From NCBI GenBank assembly GCA_937923325.1, contig CAKZUQ010000034.1:1-57057 (forward strand): DNA of 57,057 nucleotides, given 5' to 3'. A program made the translations under genes and the position numbers. The stretch comes from an uncultured Bacteriovoracaceae bacterium. GTDB taxonomy: Bacteria > Bdellovibrionota > Bacteriovoracia > Bacteriovoracales > Bacteriovoracaceae. The stretch's first letter is position 1. Each line of letters opens with the position of its first letter. Shown here piece after piece: positions 55,753 to 57,057 of the stretch. A model generated the notes under the pieces. That model saw only the letters and a program-made list of their open reading frames with translations. It searched no databases and was not told the origin of the DNA.

Positions 55753-56251
55753 TACCTAACACTCTATCAATAATTAAATATTTTCTTACTGTATTCTTTA
55801 TAGCATTTTGAGAAAGAGTGGCTCCACTTAAAGCATCAACCTTATTTATTTCTTTTTTAAAAAATAAATCTAACCACTTTTTTGGAGGAAGATACTCTTT
55901 TGGTTCCATAAAAGAAGCAATTTTTAAAAAACTTAATTTACTTTTTTTAACTTCTAACACAACCGTTTCATTTAAAGTTCGTACATTATGTGAATCCACA
56001 TAAACATAACTTGAGTCATTTTCACACCTAACTTTAAACCTTAGAAGTAAAGATGATAACTTTGAGTTTATTTGTTTTTTAATTTTTAGCGTCTGTTTTT
56101 TATCTAGAAAAACATTCTCTTTTTTCAAATCACAGTTTTTAAATTGTTTTTCAATAACACTTTCAAATGTTTGATTCTCAAAAGCGAAAAGGCCATGGGA
56201 AAATCCCACGGCCAAAATCATTAAAAATATATTTAGTTTTTTAGTAAACAA
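55745..56251 (-). CDS. Exported FMN-binding-domain protein (RnfG/NosR type)
   Basis: 168 aa starting at a TTG. A signal peptide (about 1-24) precedes the mature protein. DALSGATLSQNAI near the C terminus is the SGATxS motif in which a threonine carries covalent FMN in RnfG, NqrC and related proteins. The domain is short. It overlaps the porin gene by 11 bases and the membrane protein by eight, suggesting coupled synthesis of a small periplasmic redox pair. Confidence 0.75.
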   Translation of the reverse strand: MFTKKLNIFLMILAVGFSHGLFAFENQTFESVIEKQFKNCDLKKENVFLDKKQTLKIKKQINSKLSSLLLRFKVRCENDSSYVYVDSHNVRTLNETVVLEVKKSKLSFLKIASFMEPKEYLPPKKWLDLFFKKEINKVDALSGATLSQNAIKNTVRKYLIIDRVLGNE

Positions 56252-57056
56252 ACCCTAATCCTAAGTTGATTTCATCAATACCAGAGTCATCACCTCTGTG
56301 TTTTTTAGAGTAATCAGCTTTAAATACTAATCTATCAACTGGCTTATATGCAAGACCAATAACTTGGTTTGTTCTATTTCTACCTTTTACTCTTGATCCA
56401 AATGTATCATTGTCAACTGACTTTGTAAGGTCATAAGCTTCAAATCTGATAAATGGAGTTAAAACAGCACCTTTTTCACATTCAATATCATAATCAACTT
56501 CAGCGTAGTAACCATCCATTGAATCAGGAATATCATTAGCTGAAACTTCGTTCCACTCTTTTGCATTAGCAAAATCAACTAAAGCGTACATAAACTTTAC
56601 GCCTAATCCATTTTGTTTATATTTACCGTGAACTTCAGCAATATTAATTTCCATTGGAGCTTGAACAGAACTACTTGCTTCACCTTTATAGATTGATCCA
56701 CCAAAAGTTGTGGCTGTATTTAGTTCATACTCACCATTTAAAACGATCGCGTAAGTATCTGCATCTTGACTTGTTCCTTCATCAGCTCCACCTTTTTTAC
56801 GACCTTTTCTAATTCCATTATCAATACCAGCTGCAATTTTATCAGCTTCAGGACCATTAAATACAAATGCATTATATGAGAACTTCCCAAGCTTACCAAA
56901 GGCCCCAACACCAATTTCACGCCAAGTCGTTGGGATTAAGTATTTTTCAACTTCTGGTCTATTAACAGAATTAAAATAAATTGGCTCGTGTAATTCATTT
57001 GTAAGTCCCATAGGAATTAGTGATAAACCAAATCTGTAACTTAACTCTTCACTTCT
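56241..57056 (-). CDS. Porin-like outer-membrane protein, N terminus outside window
   Basis: The frame is open to the right edge, reading ELSYRFGLSLIP upstream of the ATG at 57011, so that ATG is internal. The visible 271 residues show alternating beta strands, with HEPIYFNSVNRPEVEKYLIPTTWREIGVGAFG like phosphate-selective or general porins of bdellovibrios, and end LGLGFVY with an aromatic terminal residue. It should form a beta-barrel pore. It lies upstream of the FMN-domain gene with an 11-base overlap. Confidence 0.75.
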   Translation of the reverse strand, partial: RSEELSYRFGLSLIPMGLTNELHEPIYFNSVNRPEVEKYLIPTTWREIGVGAFGKLGKFSYNAFVFNGPEADKIAAGIDNGIRKGRKKGGADEGTSQDADTYAIVLNGEYELNTATTFGGSIYKGEASSSVQAPMEINIAEVHGKYKQNGLGVKFMYALVDFANAKEWNEVSANDIPDSMDGYYAEVDYDIECEKGAVLTPFIRFEAYDLTKSVDNDTFGSRVKGRNRTNQVIGLAYKPVDRLVFKADYSKKHRGDDSGIDEINLGLGFVY

Positions 57057-57057
57057 A

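Noticed and set aside
56241..57011. Complete 256-aa porin starting at 57011
   Set aside because: Codons upstream to the window edge stay open and continue the porin-like pattern, and no signal peptide follows the ATG.

Overview
AT-rich, gene-dense bacterial chromosomal DNA. The gene complement (predator-type secreted proteins, MreCD/RodA elongation genes, a Bacillus-like flagellar gene order in an organism with outer-membrane porins, a protein-glutaminase-like enzyme, several NtrC-family regulators) suggests a marine Bdellovibrio-like bacterium of the Bacteriovoracaceae/Halobacteriovorax type. That placement is inferred from protein resemblance and base composition, not from a marker-gene search.

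Layout: 1-4.5 kb (+) holds the end of a lysine-repeat protein, a glutaredoxin, an HD phosphohydrolase, a secreted unknown, a DUF350-like membrane protein and a rhodanese lacking its cysteine. 4.5-5.2 kb (-) is a MarR regulator and a small secreted protein. 5.3-9.8 kb (-) is mreC-mreD-mrdA-rodA. 10-11.9 kb (+) is a membrane-anchored parvulin and a ferredoxin. 11.9-16.1 kb is a prepilin-like protein (-), a ParB-domain protein with a dCMP deaminase (+), a small outer-membrane protein (-) and a PhoD-type phosphatase (+).

16.3-31.9 kb (-) is one long flagellar cluster. In transcription order it is a TPR-like exported protein, an NtrC-type regulator with a damaged AAA+ core, then flgB, flgC, fliE, fliF, fliG, fliH, fliI, fliJ, motE-like, fliK, flgD, a flagellar-operon protein and flgE. 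This covers rod, MS ring, switch, export ATPase, hook-length control and hook.

32-37.4 kb (-) has a methyltransferase-like gene, an intact NtrC-family response regulator, a small membrane protein, a lipoprotein and metK. 37.5-45 kb (-) is a tightly packed set: ppdK, a cytoplasmic S12-type serine hydrolase, an App1-like phosphatase, mpl (murein peptide ligase) and a secreted SleB-like protein. It fits central metabolism plus recycling of peptidoglycan fragments. 45-50.6 kb has glyS, msbA, gmhB (+), recO and a minimal SF2 helicase overlapping recO. 50.7-57 kb has an Nfu-type Fe-S protein, a secreted unknown, a degenerate HD-GYP protein, a three-gene set (protein-glutaminase-like enzyme, 57-aa small ORF, secreted GNGGD-type protein), a membrane protein/FMN-domain pair and the C-terminal part of a porin.

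The best candidates for new biology are the glutaminase/small-ORF/secreted-protein operon, the regulator at the head of the flagellar cluster that lacks GAFTGA and Walker B, the helicase-recO overlap, and three genes whose -10 element sits where the transcript would be leaderless. No rRNA, tRNA, CRISPR array, insertion sequence or prophage was seen.
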